DNA of 64,000 nucleotides from Chara braunii. Lineage: Eukaryota; Streptophyta; Charophyceae; Charales; Characeae. The notes beneath the pieces are model-generated. The model made no database searches, was not told the DNA's origin, and worked only from the letters and a program-made list of their open reading frames with translations. The position numbers and the translations under genes are program-made. Position 1 is the first letter of the stretch; each line of letters begins with the position of its first letter. This document shows, one piece after another, positions 23,492 through 35,571 of the stretch. Where the stretch lies: assembly GCA_003427395.1 (NCBI GenBank), contig BFEA01000004.1, positions 763,248-827,247 on the forward strand. Reading direction: 5' to 3'.

Positions 23492-26304
23492 TTGACGAAC
23501 TGCTTACCGGTCTACCCCTTGTTACTCCTGTCAGCAGTGAAGATGCCGGACACCGACGGAATCGAGCGGGGCCCGACTGCTACACCGGAGGACTTCGTCA
23601 AGGCACTCGAGAAAAGGGAGTTGGCACGGCTACAAGTACCAAAGATTGACATCTTCCATTTTGAAGAGGAGAGGGTGTCAAAGTGGCTGGAGCTCCTGGA
23701 ACAGATTACTGCCGAGGTGCCAGAAGCGGATAAATTCAAGTATCTACCTCGATACATATGGTGGGAAATTCGGCCAGAAATCATGAAATTGGCTGTTGGA
23801 GCAGGGGGAGACTGGGAAAAGTTCAAGGATGAAATGCAAAAGCGGTTCAAGCTAGGAGATGGCTTGCTGACAAAGACGGATCTGGAGATGCTACAGCGAG
23901 ATGAGTTTTCCACGGTGGGGGCATTTGCAACGACATTCGAGAAGATGGTGAAGAAAGTCCCAGGATTGGCAAAAGAGGAACAGTGTGCTACCTTCCTGGG
24001 GCACTTCAAAAATTGGGAAGCCTCGTCGCTTACCAAGAAGGTTGCTCCAGGGAAGAAGCTCACTTGGGATGCCATAAAGGAAGGCGTAATGGACGGAGAA
24101 CTGGACCAGGTAGACATCTTCCAGATGAGACAGGCTAGGAAGAAAAGGAAGGCCTTAGACGCTACAACGAGTGATGGGCGCGACTTCAAGAAAATGGTGG
24201 AGGATGCGGTGGCCCAACTTGATGCAGCGAAGGAGGCAAGAAGGAAAACTATGGCGGCACCACAGATCCAAAGTAAAGCAAAGAAAGCGGTGGTGCAGGA
24301 GGAAGAAGAAGAGGAAGAGGAAGAGGAGCCTGAGCCGCAGAAGTTGACAAAGGCTCAAAGGAAAGCAAGGAATTTGGCTCAAGGGGGGCAAGGCTCAGGG
24401 AGGGGCCAAGTCCCACAAGCTGTAGCAATGCCACCCCCAGAGTCACTCAGTCAGGCTGCACCAGCACACTGTGGGCCATGGCCAGGTTGTGGACCTTCAA
24501 GTCATTGGCATGGACACTGTTTGTACGCCCCATGGCCAATGAGTGGGCCGCATGGGTCATGTGCCGGACCGCCGATGAAAACAGTTTCTTGCGGCTGCCC
24601 GGGACCCCAAACTCAGCAGGTGAGCCACCCAACCCCACCGCCTAACCAACCTCAGCAGTCAGGCCCACAAGGATCGCAAGGCAACCAAGGTGGTGGACGT
24701 GGTCAGAATCAAGGATGGGGTCGAGGGCGAGAGAATGGTGGCCGAGGAAGAAATGACAGAGGGAATGGTGGTGGTAACGCTGCAGGCAGGGGAAACGAGG
24801 ACTGGGCGGCCTCTGGAAGTCAAGGTGGTCAGGAAGGTGGAAGAGGCGTTAGCAGAGGAAGGATAGATTGGAGAAATGTCATTTGTTGGCACTGCGGGCA
24901 GAAAGGCCACACTATCAAGTTCTGCCATGTAAGGAGAAATGATGAGCACGAAGGACTGATCAGTACTAACTATGATGGGGATATGTACGACAAGTGGGGG
25001 TACCACCTTGATCCAAGGACCCCAGGCGGGACAAGGAAGGAGGCCCTNCGACGAGCCGAGGCAGGTGAACCACCCGCTCCTCCAGCCATGTTTCGGATGT
25101 GGCAGGAGAAAGAGGTCCGTAGTGACATTAGGGTGGAGGAGGTAGGAGAGACCGAGGAGGTGGAGCAAGAGCAGAAAGCCGACACTACTAAGGCAGAGCC
25201 CATCATAGTAGAGTCGGACGATGAGATTGAAGAAGATTACTGGAACAGGCCGTTGCATGCTGAGACAGGGGAAGACTATTGGAGAACGGCCCGACAGGCA
25301 ATAGAGAGAATGGAGGACCTGATAGACAAAGTCGGGAGATACCAACAGAAGTTGGCTGATATGTGCGAAGAAGTGAAGGAGTGGCAAGGTAAGGAGCCAT
25401 CGGTATACCTCTACGACCAAGGTCCGGGATCGCAAGGAGGATCCGGGAATCTACCAAACGTCGCGACCTCAGGAGCGATGCCTCGATCCGGAATGACTTT
25501 CAGACCACATTCCCGGACGGGGAGGCCGCCATACGCCGTCAGAACGAGGGCTAAAGGGTCAGTGATTCCCGAAGAACCAGCCAAGGATGTTCCAGAACCA
25601 AGTGGAGAGAAGGAAGTTGTGGACGTTCCAGAGGGAGTGGATGATGAGGATGACAGGTTGAGGAAAGAGGAGGATGAGAAGGCTGAACAGCGAGCCAAAA
25701 AGAGAGGTGCCAAGCCGGACACAGACAAGGCACAGGAAGTAAAGAAGAAAAGGTATACGGTCCGCGTAGAGGAAGGGTTCGACGTAAAAGAGATAATGGA
25801 CAGGATTCTCGAAGGTCATAACCATCTTATGAACCTGAAGGATGTCCTGGCCTCAGCGCCCAAGCTCAAGGATGAGCTAAGGGCGCGACTATCCAGGAAG
25901 ATGGTGACCAGCGTGCGGTTAGGGACTATAATCCCTAAGGAGGCTGAGTGGGCCGAGACAGGCATGAAAATGGACTGGAAGTCAGTAGCCTGTGGGTGCC
26001 TCGATGTGGTGGTAAAAGGGAAGACGTGCACAACAATGGTGGATAGCGGCGCAAAAATGAACCTCATAAAGGAGGCAGATGCAGTGCGTCTAGGGATGGA
26101 GGTAGATCGCTCCGACAACGGGGTTCTGATGGGAGCAAACAGTCGGTCGATTTTCTTAGGGACCGCATCGTCTGTGATTCTAGAGATTGGGAAGGTAAAA
26201 GTAAGAAGTTGTTTTTTCGTGATGCCTGATTTGGACCACCCTATCCTACTGGGTAGGTCGTTCCTAAGTCGGACAGAGACGGTCATTCTCAACAAACATG
26301 ACGG
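23492..26304 (+). pseudogene. gag: A gag and N-terminal protease, cut by element B
   Basis: One open frame from ATG 23492 (a second ATG at 23543 begins MPDTDGIERG) crosses the whole region without a stop. In order: a capsid-like helical domain (W-rich, 23600-24150), a Lys/Glu-rich stretch with a run of Glu (24300), Gly/Arg-rich repeats (24660-24860), one CCHC knuckle CWHCGQKGHTIKFC (about 24884-24925), a long acidic linker, and an aspartic protease start with active site DSG (VDSGAKMNLI, 26039). The frame reaches NKHDG and is then interrupted by ACGG and B's LTR at 26305; the in-frame stop at 26384-26386 comes from B. The protein continues at 41093. Best-preserved coding segment of A. Confidence 0.9.
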
Positions 26305-28250
26305 TGTCAAGCGCATCAGCCCCCGCGCGAGCGAAGGCCCTCCCGGCTGCGTCACGCAGGAGAAACTTAGACTTTCAACTTTTTAGAGACAACTCAGGGA
26401 CGACACGGTAACCCGCGTCGACCCTTCGCCGCTCCGTGCGCCAACTGTACATCCCGCGGTCCCCTACGACAGGACAGGTTCTCGCGGGGCACAACTTACC
26501 TTCCCTAAGGGGCTGTCACCACCCTTAGGGGCGTATCCCTACCGAGCTACCGACCCACATGCGAAAGCTTTTATAATGCNANTGCAGAGGTAGGCCGGCC
26601 GAGGGCGTTTGCTCGTTCGCTGTAGCATAGGTACACATGGTTAAANGCCAAGTGGACCCGAACGCCGCCCGTCCCTGNGGCGNTGATCTCCCAGGAATCG
26701 GAACGACGTCGGTCGACTAGGACNTAATATTCCAAGCGTAAGAAAACCTCAATCAATCATAGTCCCTTCTTCCAAAGACAATCAAAAGTTAAACACCAAA
26801 AGAAGACTCAGGTCAACGTAAGTTGACATATATTCTGAGATCAACTTATATATAATACGGTCATGCATACCACTCGCCCCGATCAATTTGACAAGGGTTG
26901 ATTTGACTTTCATCCAACGACGAGACACATGAGTTGACTCGCCTTCGGACCTCACTTATCAACAAAAGGACAAAGCATGACTTATACACGATGCGAANCT
27001 CAAATGACATCCGACTAAAGCATCTACACTCTACTTGTCAGACGGTTNGATTGTCACGACTTTTTCGACTCGATGAGATGCGTTGCCGAGTTCTTTCATT
27101 CCACCGCATGCTGACTGCAAGCAAGGAAATGCGGACATCCCAACTCTCAAGTAGAGCTAGGATCACACTGTTCTCGCAATGACATCACTATCTTTCCAAC
27201 TTTGGTGTGAATGTCATTTGCAAGTAGTCCGGCTACCACTATACGAGTCAGTACTCGACTTGAACGTGACTGCCTCCGGCTAATTCTCACTCCAACTTAA
27301 TCACCATGCATGATTGATCTCCTACATATCTTGTGAATGCATCCAGGAGTGGTGTGATCCATGGAGGATAACATATCGACGTCAAACCCCGCTTTAGACT
27401 CGAGCCTCACCACCTTCCCTCCGATTCCAGTATCATACATCCGTTAGTACCCTACATGCAAGGTTGAACTACCCCTCCCTTATGACCTAAGCTGATCAGA
27501 CCCGGCCATAAAGTCGAGGCGACCCCATCCACCACAAAAGAAAAGGTGATCAACCTTTCCTTCATGACGAGCGGTAATCGCCACCCTCACAAGCCAAGTT
27601 CCAACAAACATATTACCACCTTCCTCCCTTTCGACGATAGTGTAGCCATCCCCCTCGAAAGGAGAAATGACAGCATCCCGCTATGGACCAGGAACAAAGT
27701 TTCGGCGCAGGCCTCACTACCGTCTACGGGGCTCACAACATTAGGATTCCTCATTGCATGACAATTAACACAGAGTGAAGTCATAAGGTAAGATAAATAA
27801 TTGAATCACATGCCTGACGAATAAGCGCATGTTAATACAGTCAGGCATATAACTCAAGTACAGATCATCCCATTAGACTCGCACTGACGAATTCTTACAT
27901 TCATAATCACATACACGGAGTCCCATAAGAATTCTAGGTTTTTTTTTTTTTTTTTTTTTTTTTCAGTCCTTCTCATATATGATGAACACTTCAACAATAT
28001 AAGTATCCATCAACTATTTCACAATACACTTCTTGCAATGAACATCTAATCATGATAAGAATCTCACAAAGTCCTTTGGTATCATAATCATCTTGCAACA
28101 AGAGTCACAATCCCATTGATAACTTTTCAACCTCAATACTTCAATTAATACTTTACAACTTTCTTGGTTAGCCTAAGACAAAAGTCAGTACCAACTGAAC
28201 CATAATACAAAAGCAAGAAGGTTACCAAAATTAATATCACCAATTACCTC
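26305..28250 (-). repeat. 3' LTR of B, incomplete
   Basis: 26305-27266 matches the right-hand LTR; beyond 27266 the two copies diverge. The expected LTR start (TGTCGG plus hairpin, as at 41092) is not found before the integrase end at 28279. A purine-rich minus-strand stretch at about 28247-28267 (AAAGGAAGGGTAGAGGAGG) could be the polypurine tract, but no TG follows it. About 3 kb of LTR seems deleted or unassembled. A 25-base T run lies at 27939-27963. Several single Ns are present. Confidence 0.6.
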
Positions 28251-28278
28251 CTCTACCCTTCCTTTCTAAAAGTTTTCA

Positions 28279-29580
28279 CTAAACTCTTGGGATAAACTTC
28301 CGTAGATGTGTACCCGATACCCAATTTCTACTCCGAGATCCATCCAATTCCTCTATTTCATATGCCCCATGTTCTGTTTTCCTAGTGATCCGATATGGTC
28401 CTAGCCACCGACTGTCTAGTTTTCTAGACCACTGTTTTTCTAGCGACATTTCATACAACAAGACGATGTCTCCCACTTCCAACGGCTCTTTTCATACATG
28501 TGGCCTCTTGTCTCATCTGTCCTTATCAGCCTGCCTGCTTTCAGAAGTAGAGACAGTCGCGTCTTCAATCCGTTCTTCAGTCACCATGATCTGTCTTGCC
28601 CTCAATTCCAACAACTGTTTTGTTGAGAGTTTTGTTTCCACGTCCTGTTTCTGCCAAGTGGTCAGGAAACTCTCAATTGGAAAAGTCGCATGCCGTCCAA
28701 ACCATAATGTGACGGGAGCATACCCGGTTGTTCGCTTGATGGTAACATTCTCAACAAAAAAGGTTGCCCTCAAATAAATTGGTCATCTTGATGGTTCCCC
28801 CTTGCACCATTTAGCCAAGAAGTTAGACAAGGTGGTATGTCCTCGTTCCATGGGTGCATTGGCCAGGGGATGCGCTCTCGTCGTATAACTGAAACTCACC
28901 CCAAGTCTCTTTAAAAGCGTTTGCACCTCCTTTGTTCGAAACTCGTCTCCTCGATCTATAACAATCTCTTGAACAAATGGATAACGGAGGTAATATTCCT
29001 CAATCCACTCTGCCAAGACTGATCCAGTACGTTCGCGAATGGCACGACCGTCAACGAACCCAGTCAAATTGTCCCGTGCATCAAAGATGTATCTGTATCC
29101 ATTTATCCCAGATGGCATTACCAAAAGATCCAAATGCACCGCTGCACCTGGTTCTGCCACATAACGTGGATTCAGGGGCTCGAGGTAGCGGATGTTAGAC
29201 CTCTGCTGGCAAGGGAAACAAGATTTACAAAAGTCAATCACCATCTTGCTCATCCCTTCCCCAAAATAAAGACGTTGGATCTTGTTCAAAGTTACCCGCG
29301 CAGATCTGTGTCCGCCGGCTACCCCATCATGCAGGGCAGCAATCACATCCAACTGCCGAGAGATCCCGCATACCACCCTCTTTGGGACACCATCAGCAGC
29401 CTTCTTAAAGAGATGACCGTCACGAACAACGAATCCTTTGCTTTTCTCTCGCACAACCGGATCAACCTCACTTTCGCCCAATTCCCCATTCAACGACATG
29501 CCTATTTTCTTATATTCCCCTTCGTACTCCTTTTCCTTAAACACTTCTTTAACCTCACCGCCTCTTTCCTCCGCATTCAT
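28279..29580 (-). pseudogene. pol: B integrase
   Basis: Reading down the minus strand: zinc-binding HHCC region (GGHRSARV, then CKSCFPCQQR), catalytic core with HLDLLV, VIDRGDEF and APMERGHTT (D, D and E), then a helical stretch and a C-terminal GPY/F-type domain (RWLGPYRI) ending at 28279. The zinc and core domains are in one frame (29580-28783); a stop near 28783 and a frame change near 28510 separate the last two pieces. No chromodomain follows. Integrase inserts the element's DNA copy into the genome. Confidence 0.85.
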
Positions 29581-29889
29581 TCACCTCAGGCGATCCTCGT
29601 GAACCAACAAATTCATGATATATGACATCCTTCCAACGATCTGGAAAGCGTCATCAGCCCGCGTATGGCCTTGTTCAATCGTTAGCGGATCAAGCATAAG
29701 GTCGATGTCACCGGTCAAAGCCAGCCTCATCATTTCCTCTACGGTCTGCTCGCCCCATGGACCCTTTTCGATGAAAGGTTCCTCCACCACGAGTTCTGGA
29801 CGTACCTCGTGAAAGGCAGGAACATTCCATATCGATTTCCCATGCTGAGTGGCTGCATCAGTCAGGTAGGCAAAAGTGTTAATACTCAA
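29581..29889 (-). pseudogene. B linker between RNase H and integrase
   Basis: A 102-codon open stretch homologous to the segment after RNase H in element A (both share an ELTLA/RLALTGD-like helix followed by DPLTIE). I do not recognise a known domain. It probably forms part of the pol polyprotein, now separated by stops at both ends. Confidence 0.6.
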
Positions 29890-30699
29890 TCACGCCTCCT
29901 CTTCCTTCAGAAAGGCATAAACCGGAACTGATTCTTCCGCTTGATCCGCCTCTGGGTCCCATTCAACCCGACTCAACCCATCAACACGATTCTGACTCCC
30001 CGAGATCCGCTCGATTTCAAAGTCATACATCCAAATATAAGTCAACCATCGTGCAATGGTGGGGTCAGCAGGTGAATAATTCCTTAAGGATTGAGCCAAT
30101 GCAGTCGGATCCACCCGCAGGATAAAGCGTATACCGAACACATAATTCCGAGAGATGCGGAAGCAGTGAAGCACGACCAAAGTTTCTTTTTTGAACTGGG
30201 AATAGTTCCTCTCAGCAACATTCAGAGTCCTGCTCTCAAATCTGAGAGGCCTTTCCTGCCCCTCAGCATCCTTTTGAATCAAGACCCCTCCTAGGGCTGT
30301 GGGCCCCGCATCAGTCTCAATAACAAAATGACGCTTTTCATCATCGTCAAAAAAAGAAACTCCAAGGATCAATCCACCCTCACGGAACTCAGTCTTTATG
30401 TCTTCCACGACCGCTTGCTGCTTCGGACCCCATCCCCACTTCTGGCCTTTGCGCACAAGCTTTCGCAAGTGCTCCACTCTGGCGGCAAACCTGCGGATGA
30501 AGATGCACAAAAATCCACAGGTTCCGAGGAAACTTCGCACATCCGTGATTGACTTGAAAGGGGTCGGCCATTCCAAAATTTTATTAGTCTTCTTCGCATC
30601 CGGCTGGCGACCTTTCTCATCGCAAAGGAATCCCAAGATCACTGCTCTCTTCATACAATGTCGAGAATTAATCCCACTAGCTCTGAGATCAGGGTTGTC
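29890..30699 (-). pseudogene. pol: B reverse transcriptase C-terminus and RNase H
   Basis: Begins with the RT connection region (RAVILGFLCDEKGR, then RSFLGTCGF) and continues into RNase H with VIETDAGPTALGGVLIQ (catalytic Asp kept), RNYSQFKKETL and NRVDGLSRV. Ends at a stop at 29890-29892. The N-terminal RT lies across the GC-rich block at 31605-32320. Confidence 0.85.
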
Positions 30700-31413
30700 G
30701 AGCCCCCGCGGGGTTCCGGGATTCCGGGGGTGGGCACCCCCAACCCCAGCTCCAGACCCCCCCGCAAAAAAAAAAAATTCAAAAAAAAAAAAATATAGTG
30801 GGGGGTGCGCAGTGAAAGCGCGCACCACATGGGCTAAACCCCAAAAATGGGGTTTTATGCCCCACCCCGGACCCCCCCCGGGGCCACACCCACCACTCGT
30901 GGGACCGGGGTAGCTGCTGGTGCGGGGCCGGGGGCGTGACCAACANNNNNNNNNNNNNNNNNNNNNNNNNNNNNNNNNNNNNNNNNNNNNNNNNNNNNNN
31001 NNNNNNNNNNNNNNNNNNNNNNNNNNNNNNNNNNNNNNNNNNNNNNNNNNNNNNNNNNNNNNNNNNNNNNNNNNNNNNNNNNNNNNNNNNNNNNNNNNNN
31101 NNNNNNNNNNNNNNNNNNNNNNNNNNNNNNNNNNNNNNNNNNNNNNNNNNNNNNNNNNNNNNNNNNNNNNNNNNNNNNNNNNNNNNNNNNNNNNNNNNNN
31201 NNNNNNNNNNNNNNNNNNNNNNNNNNNNNNNNNNNNNNNNNNNNNNNNNNNNNNNNNNNNNNNNNNNNNNNNNNNNNNNNNNNNNNNNNNNNNNNNNNNN
31301 NNNNNNNNNNNNNNNNNNNNNNNNNNNNNNNNNNNNNNNNNNNNNNNNNNNNNNNNNNNNNNNNNNNNNNNNNNNNNNNNNNNNNNNNNNNNNNNNNNNN
31401 NNNNNNNNNNNNN

Positions 31414-31468
<55 letters not shown>

Positions 31469-31604
31469 GCGGGGCTCGGGGCGGGGCTGGAGGTGCCGGG
31501 GGCGGGCTTGGGGCAGGGCCGGGGTTCTTTTTGCGGGGGCGGGGTCGGGTAGCCCCGCGGCGGGGGTCCGGGGTTGAAACCCCTACCCCGGCTTGGGCCC
31601 CGTC
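30700..31604. other. GC-rich block with N gap and G run inside B's RT
   Basis: The block holds GC-rich sequence, an N gap (30946-31413), 54 consecutive G (31414-31467) and more GC-rich sequence. It replaces about 60 RT residues, including the YIDD centre seen in A at 42290-42305. The two flanks look partly like inverted copies (CCCCCGCAAAAA-type motifs on opposite strands), so it may be a foldback insertion, a gap-filling artefact, or both. Confidence 0.55.
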
Positions 31605-32320
31605 ATATATCTCTGAACAATGGCAATGGCATTTGTCCACCCCTGCGGTGCCACACACATATGGATCAACCCGCGAGGAGTATGCATCGCCATCTTGGGC
31701 CGATCCGCAGTGTAAATGGGAAATTGATCATACCCGGAATATAAATCGATCAGGGTGATGATAGACCTCCCTGCACAAGACTCCGACAGTAGGTCCGCAT
31801 GTGGGCGTCCACCTGCATCTCGCACTGTCACCGAATTCAGTTTCTGAAGGTCCTGAATCCATCGCAGAGTACCATTCGGTTTGATGAAACAGAACCATGG
31901 AGATGCATACGGCCCATAAGAATAATCTGCAACCTTTGTCCGGATCTTTCCATCGAGATACGCGACCACTTTACGGTGATCTTCCGGATTCGGATAACGT
32001 GACCCTCTTACATTCCATGGTTCGTGTGGTACAGTATGAACTCTGATCATCGGGATTTTATCGACATCCAGCCTTCCTCGCTCATCATCATCAAACGCAT
32101 AGGAGAGATGTTCCTCCTTCAATATATCGATGATATATTTTTTTTCCTGCTTAGTAAGGAGGTCCTCTTCCCCAATTATCATACTTCCCACTCTTTCTTT
32201 GGTTAATCGACATGGCCCCTTTTCACCTCTCTCTTTCATTTCTCTGATCCACTCGCGCTCCTCATGATAATATACTTCCTCCTCTTGAGTGATCAGAACA
32301 GGTACCGGCTTCGCCTTCAC
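31605..32320 (-). pseudogene. pol: B reverse transcriptase, N-terminal half
   Basis: Contains the finger and palm motifs of a Ty3/gypsy RT: ASPWFCFIKPNGTLRW, QDLQKLNSVTVRDAG, LIDLYSGYDQFPIY and HTPRGLIHM. The catalytic aspartate pair is missing because the GC-rich block begins after QRYMTG. Upstream is a conserved acidic segment (AFDDDERGRLDVDKIPMIR) that A also has. The CAG codon for Q in SGYDQF is intact here but is TAG in A. Confidence 0.88.
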
Positions 32321-32322
32321 GC

Positions 32323-33105
32323 CTACTTTCTTGTACCTACGTTTGACGTCGGTGTCAAGCCTGCGTCCTCTAAAAAAGGACCCTGTCGGGTGGAGGGTAA
32401 TTCTTGATCTTCTCCCTTATTCCCTTCGGACGGGGAGTAAACGAGGCGCATAGTTCCTACGCTTCCGGTGTCCATGATGATTTCCGTCAAGGCTTGCACC
32501 ACATTTGGATCAATCGCCGCACGTGTCGACGCAAAATCGATTGCCTGCCTAATATCAGGCAGGGTCAGCGAGAACTCACGAGCATTCGACTCCTCCCCTA
32601 ACGATTCCTTCTCCCGTCTCAACTTTTCTGACTCCGGGAAGCTATAGGATTCCGGGTTCAGCCGGTTCCGCGAGCAATAGGGTCCAATGTTCGCACACTT
32701 GACCACTTCGTAATAACCGCAGATAGGATCACAAAGGATTACAAACATGGTTCCATCATGCTTGTTAATGATGATGCTCTCCGATCGACATAGGAATGTC
32801 CTTCCCAGAAGCACCTCGTGTTCCACTCTAGGTAACACGTACAAATACGAACGGACCTTGACCTTTCCGATCGTGACGAGAACGCCACTAGCTGTTCTGC
32901 AAAATCGAGTTGATCCACTAGCTCCCACCAAAAACCCATAGTCATCTCGGTTGATCTTCAACCCAGCTTCGATGGCATGGTGCTCACGAATGATGTTCAT
33001 CTCGGCTCCATCATCCACAAGTGCCGAGTACTCCTGCTGTCCAATCTGGACCTTCATATGGCCGGTCGACACACTTCGCCAATCCATCTTTGTCCCAGGC
33101 GGGGA
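32323..33105 (-). pseudogene. pol: B protease
   Basis: Aspartic protease-like fold homologous to A's: LVDDGAEMNII, then LGRTFLCRSESI. The usual D-S/T-G active site reads D-D-G here, against DSG in A, so activity is doubtful. It continues through NKHDGTMFVILCDP and a long spacer to a stop at 32323. A TAG separates it from gag at about 33105. Confidence 0.75.
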
Positions 33106-35139
33106 CTAGTTAGCCTCCGGCGGAATGACTTCGCCGAGATTAACAGTCATGACTCTCTTACGAGTCATCCGTTGTTTAAACTTTTCTCGAATCTTCGGCG
33201 ATACCGCCAAAATTTCCTTCAGCGTGACCAAGTCGCGCTGACTTTCCAGAATCTTATCGACGAGTCGCTCGATATCGACCCCGTGCTCCACGGGGATCGA
33301 GTAAATATTTTTCTTCTTTCGCGGCTCTTCCTCGCTTGCTTCGGCCTTCCCTTTCTCCGGCTCCCTTTCCAGTGCACGACGATGAGCCCGTTCTTCCTCT
33401 TCGGCCCGCAACTTCTCATCCTCGTTATCCTCATCGTTCTCACTAACGGGGATAGGCTCTTCTTCGACTGCCTTTTCAGACTCTCTTTCCTTCTGAAGTT
33501 GCTCGTTTCGTCGCCGCATCCGAGTCTGCACAGCTACAGTCGGGGCACTCCTCTTTAGCACAGGCCTAGGTCGCATCGTGCTTACCATTGGCACAGTTTG
33601 TGATGTTTCTCTCAGAGCAGACGTCCCTGCTTGGCCAGACGCATCTTCCCTTTTATCACCCCATTCGCCGAAGAGAAAGACATTCGGCAACGCAGGCCAG
33701 ACTTCCTCTATGTCCACGCAAAGTAGGACGATAGAGTCCCGGCATCGGGCAAGCCGCCTCGTGATGGTTTGTTCTCGTTCCACCACTTGCTCCCTAAACC
33801 CTTCTGGTTTCGTCGGCGAGTCGTCAATATGTAACGAAGCCATGGCCTCCTCGACCTCGGCCAACTGCGCTTCTTCAGGAGAAGCAATACGGAACGTCGC
33901 CGACAGGGGACGACCCATTCGGCGAAACGCCTCCTTCCTCATACCCCCTTCAATGTTGGGGTCGATTGAATTCCCTTCGTAATCAAAGACTTCACCGCGT
34001 ATCGTGGTGAAGACAATTCCTTCCTTTTCATCTCTTGACAGGAGTTGGCACAATCGCATAATATGACCCTTTTCTGCGCAATAGTTACATGTGGCTTCCT
34101 GCTGCCACGCCCAACGGCTTCGCTGTCCGTTCCCACGGCCTCAACCGCGGCCTCCTCCACCCTGTGGTTGGAACTGCCCTTGATCCTGCGAATTTTGTCC
34201 AGACGAACCATCGCCAGCACCGCCATTCCCTCCTTGATTATTTTGTCTGCCATTCTTCCCCTGCTTACGGGAGGTCCCCTGTCCACCTCGAGTTTGATTC
34301 AAGACCTTCCTCTCCGCCTTTGTCAACTTACGAGGCGACTCCTTTTCCTCCTCGCTTTCACTGTCACTTTCCTCTACCATCGGCTCTTTCCCCTTCCTCT
34401 TACTATTTTTCTCTTTGGCCAGCATGACTTGAAACTTCAGCCTTTCCTCTTTCATGTCTTCCATCATTTCTCTCATGCAGATCAAAGTTTTATAGATCTC
34501 ACCGTCCTTTACCTCTCTCAGCTTCACCTCCTCCCGTTCCTCCTTTTGTTGCCTCAACAGCCGGTAGAGGATATCGTCGAATTTTTCCACCAGCCCATTT
34601 TGTCGGACCTTAGTCCAGTCATACCTCCATTGCATCCCTTCAACCAACTTCGATTGTTCGACGTCGTTGAAGTTATCAAGGAAGATGAGGCAGCGATCTT
34701 TATCGGATAAATCCGGGATTAGGCAAGCCACTCGCTCAAACTCCGATAAGAATTGTTTGGTAGTACCAAACTTCTTACGATTCACCGCCCTCAAATCTCG
34801 CAGATCGAGTAACTGATCGCTAAGTTGGTACTTCTCCAGCAACCGCGCCTTAAAATTTGACCAATTACGGGAGATTCGCACCAGCTCATCGATCTCATCT
34901 CGGTACTCCACCTGACAATACCTCTTAACCATGCGAAGCATCTTCTCATCCGTCCATTCGTTGCTATACCCGAATTGCTCAAACTTGTCTGCCCAAGAAG
35001 AGGCATGATTCCCATCGAACAATGGAACATCAATCTTGGGGTAGGGCTCTCACTGCGACTGTCGGATGACCCGTGCCAATTCTTGAATGTCGTTCCTCCC
35101 ATCGTCGACGTTGTCGCGATGTCCTGCGGCACCGTCCAT
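33106..35139 (-). pseudogene. gag: B gag
   Basis: Starts at ATG 35139. Stops near 35052 and 34141 cut an otherwise continuous reading. In order: capsid-like helical region (MLRMVKRYCQVEYRDE), Lys/Glu coiled region, Ser/Glu acidic cluster, Gly/Gln-rich stretch, a CCHC knuckle CNYCAEKGHIMRLC (about 34060-34105) and a charged C-terminal region to 33106. Both internal stops look like single-base changes of Arg codons (TGA). It packages the element's RNA. Confidence 0.8.
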
Positions 35140-35324
35140 CTAGAAACATAAACCCAAGAAATCAATCTAGGAGTTTTGGTGGCATCTATTAAGGTTCCTT
35201 CCTTACATTTATAGAGGCTCAAAGATTACTAACCTTTTTTCTTAGACAATCACTACGGCACAATCTTTCACTTGCTTCATTCCCGAGTGTCGTTCCACCA
35301 GAGACAATAGTAGTTTGTCGTTAT

Positions 35325-35341
35325 CCCCGACAACGGCGCCG
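35325..35341 (-). other. Primer binding site of B (tRNA-Asp type)
   Basis: The plus strand reads CCCCGACAACGGCGCCG two bases left of the LTR edge. This is the tRNA-Asp 3' end with two changes, so the minus strand carries the primer site. Confidence 0.8.
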
Positions 35342-35571
35342 CCTGTCGAGCGCATCGGCCCCCGCGCAAGCAAGGGCCCTCCCAGCCGCGTCACGCAGGA
35401 GAAACTTAGGCTTTCAACTTTTTAGAGACAACTCGGGGACGACACGGTAACCCGCGTCGACCCTTCGCCGCTCCGGCCGAGTGCGCCAGCTGTACATCCC
35501 GCGGTCCCCTACGACAGGACAGGTTCTCGCGGGGCACAACTTACCTTCCCTAAGGGGCTGTCACCACCCTN

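Noticed and set aside
30920-31658. Long open frames across the N gap and G run
   Set aside because: They are made of unknown bases and poly-Gly or poly-Pro translation of homopolymers.
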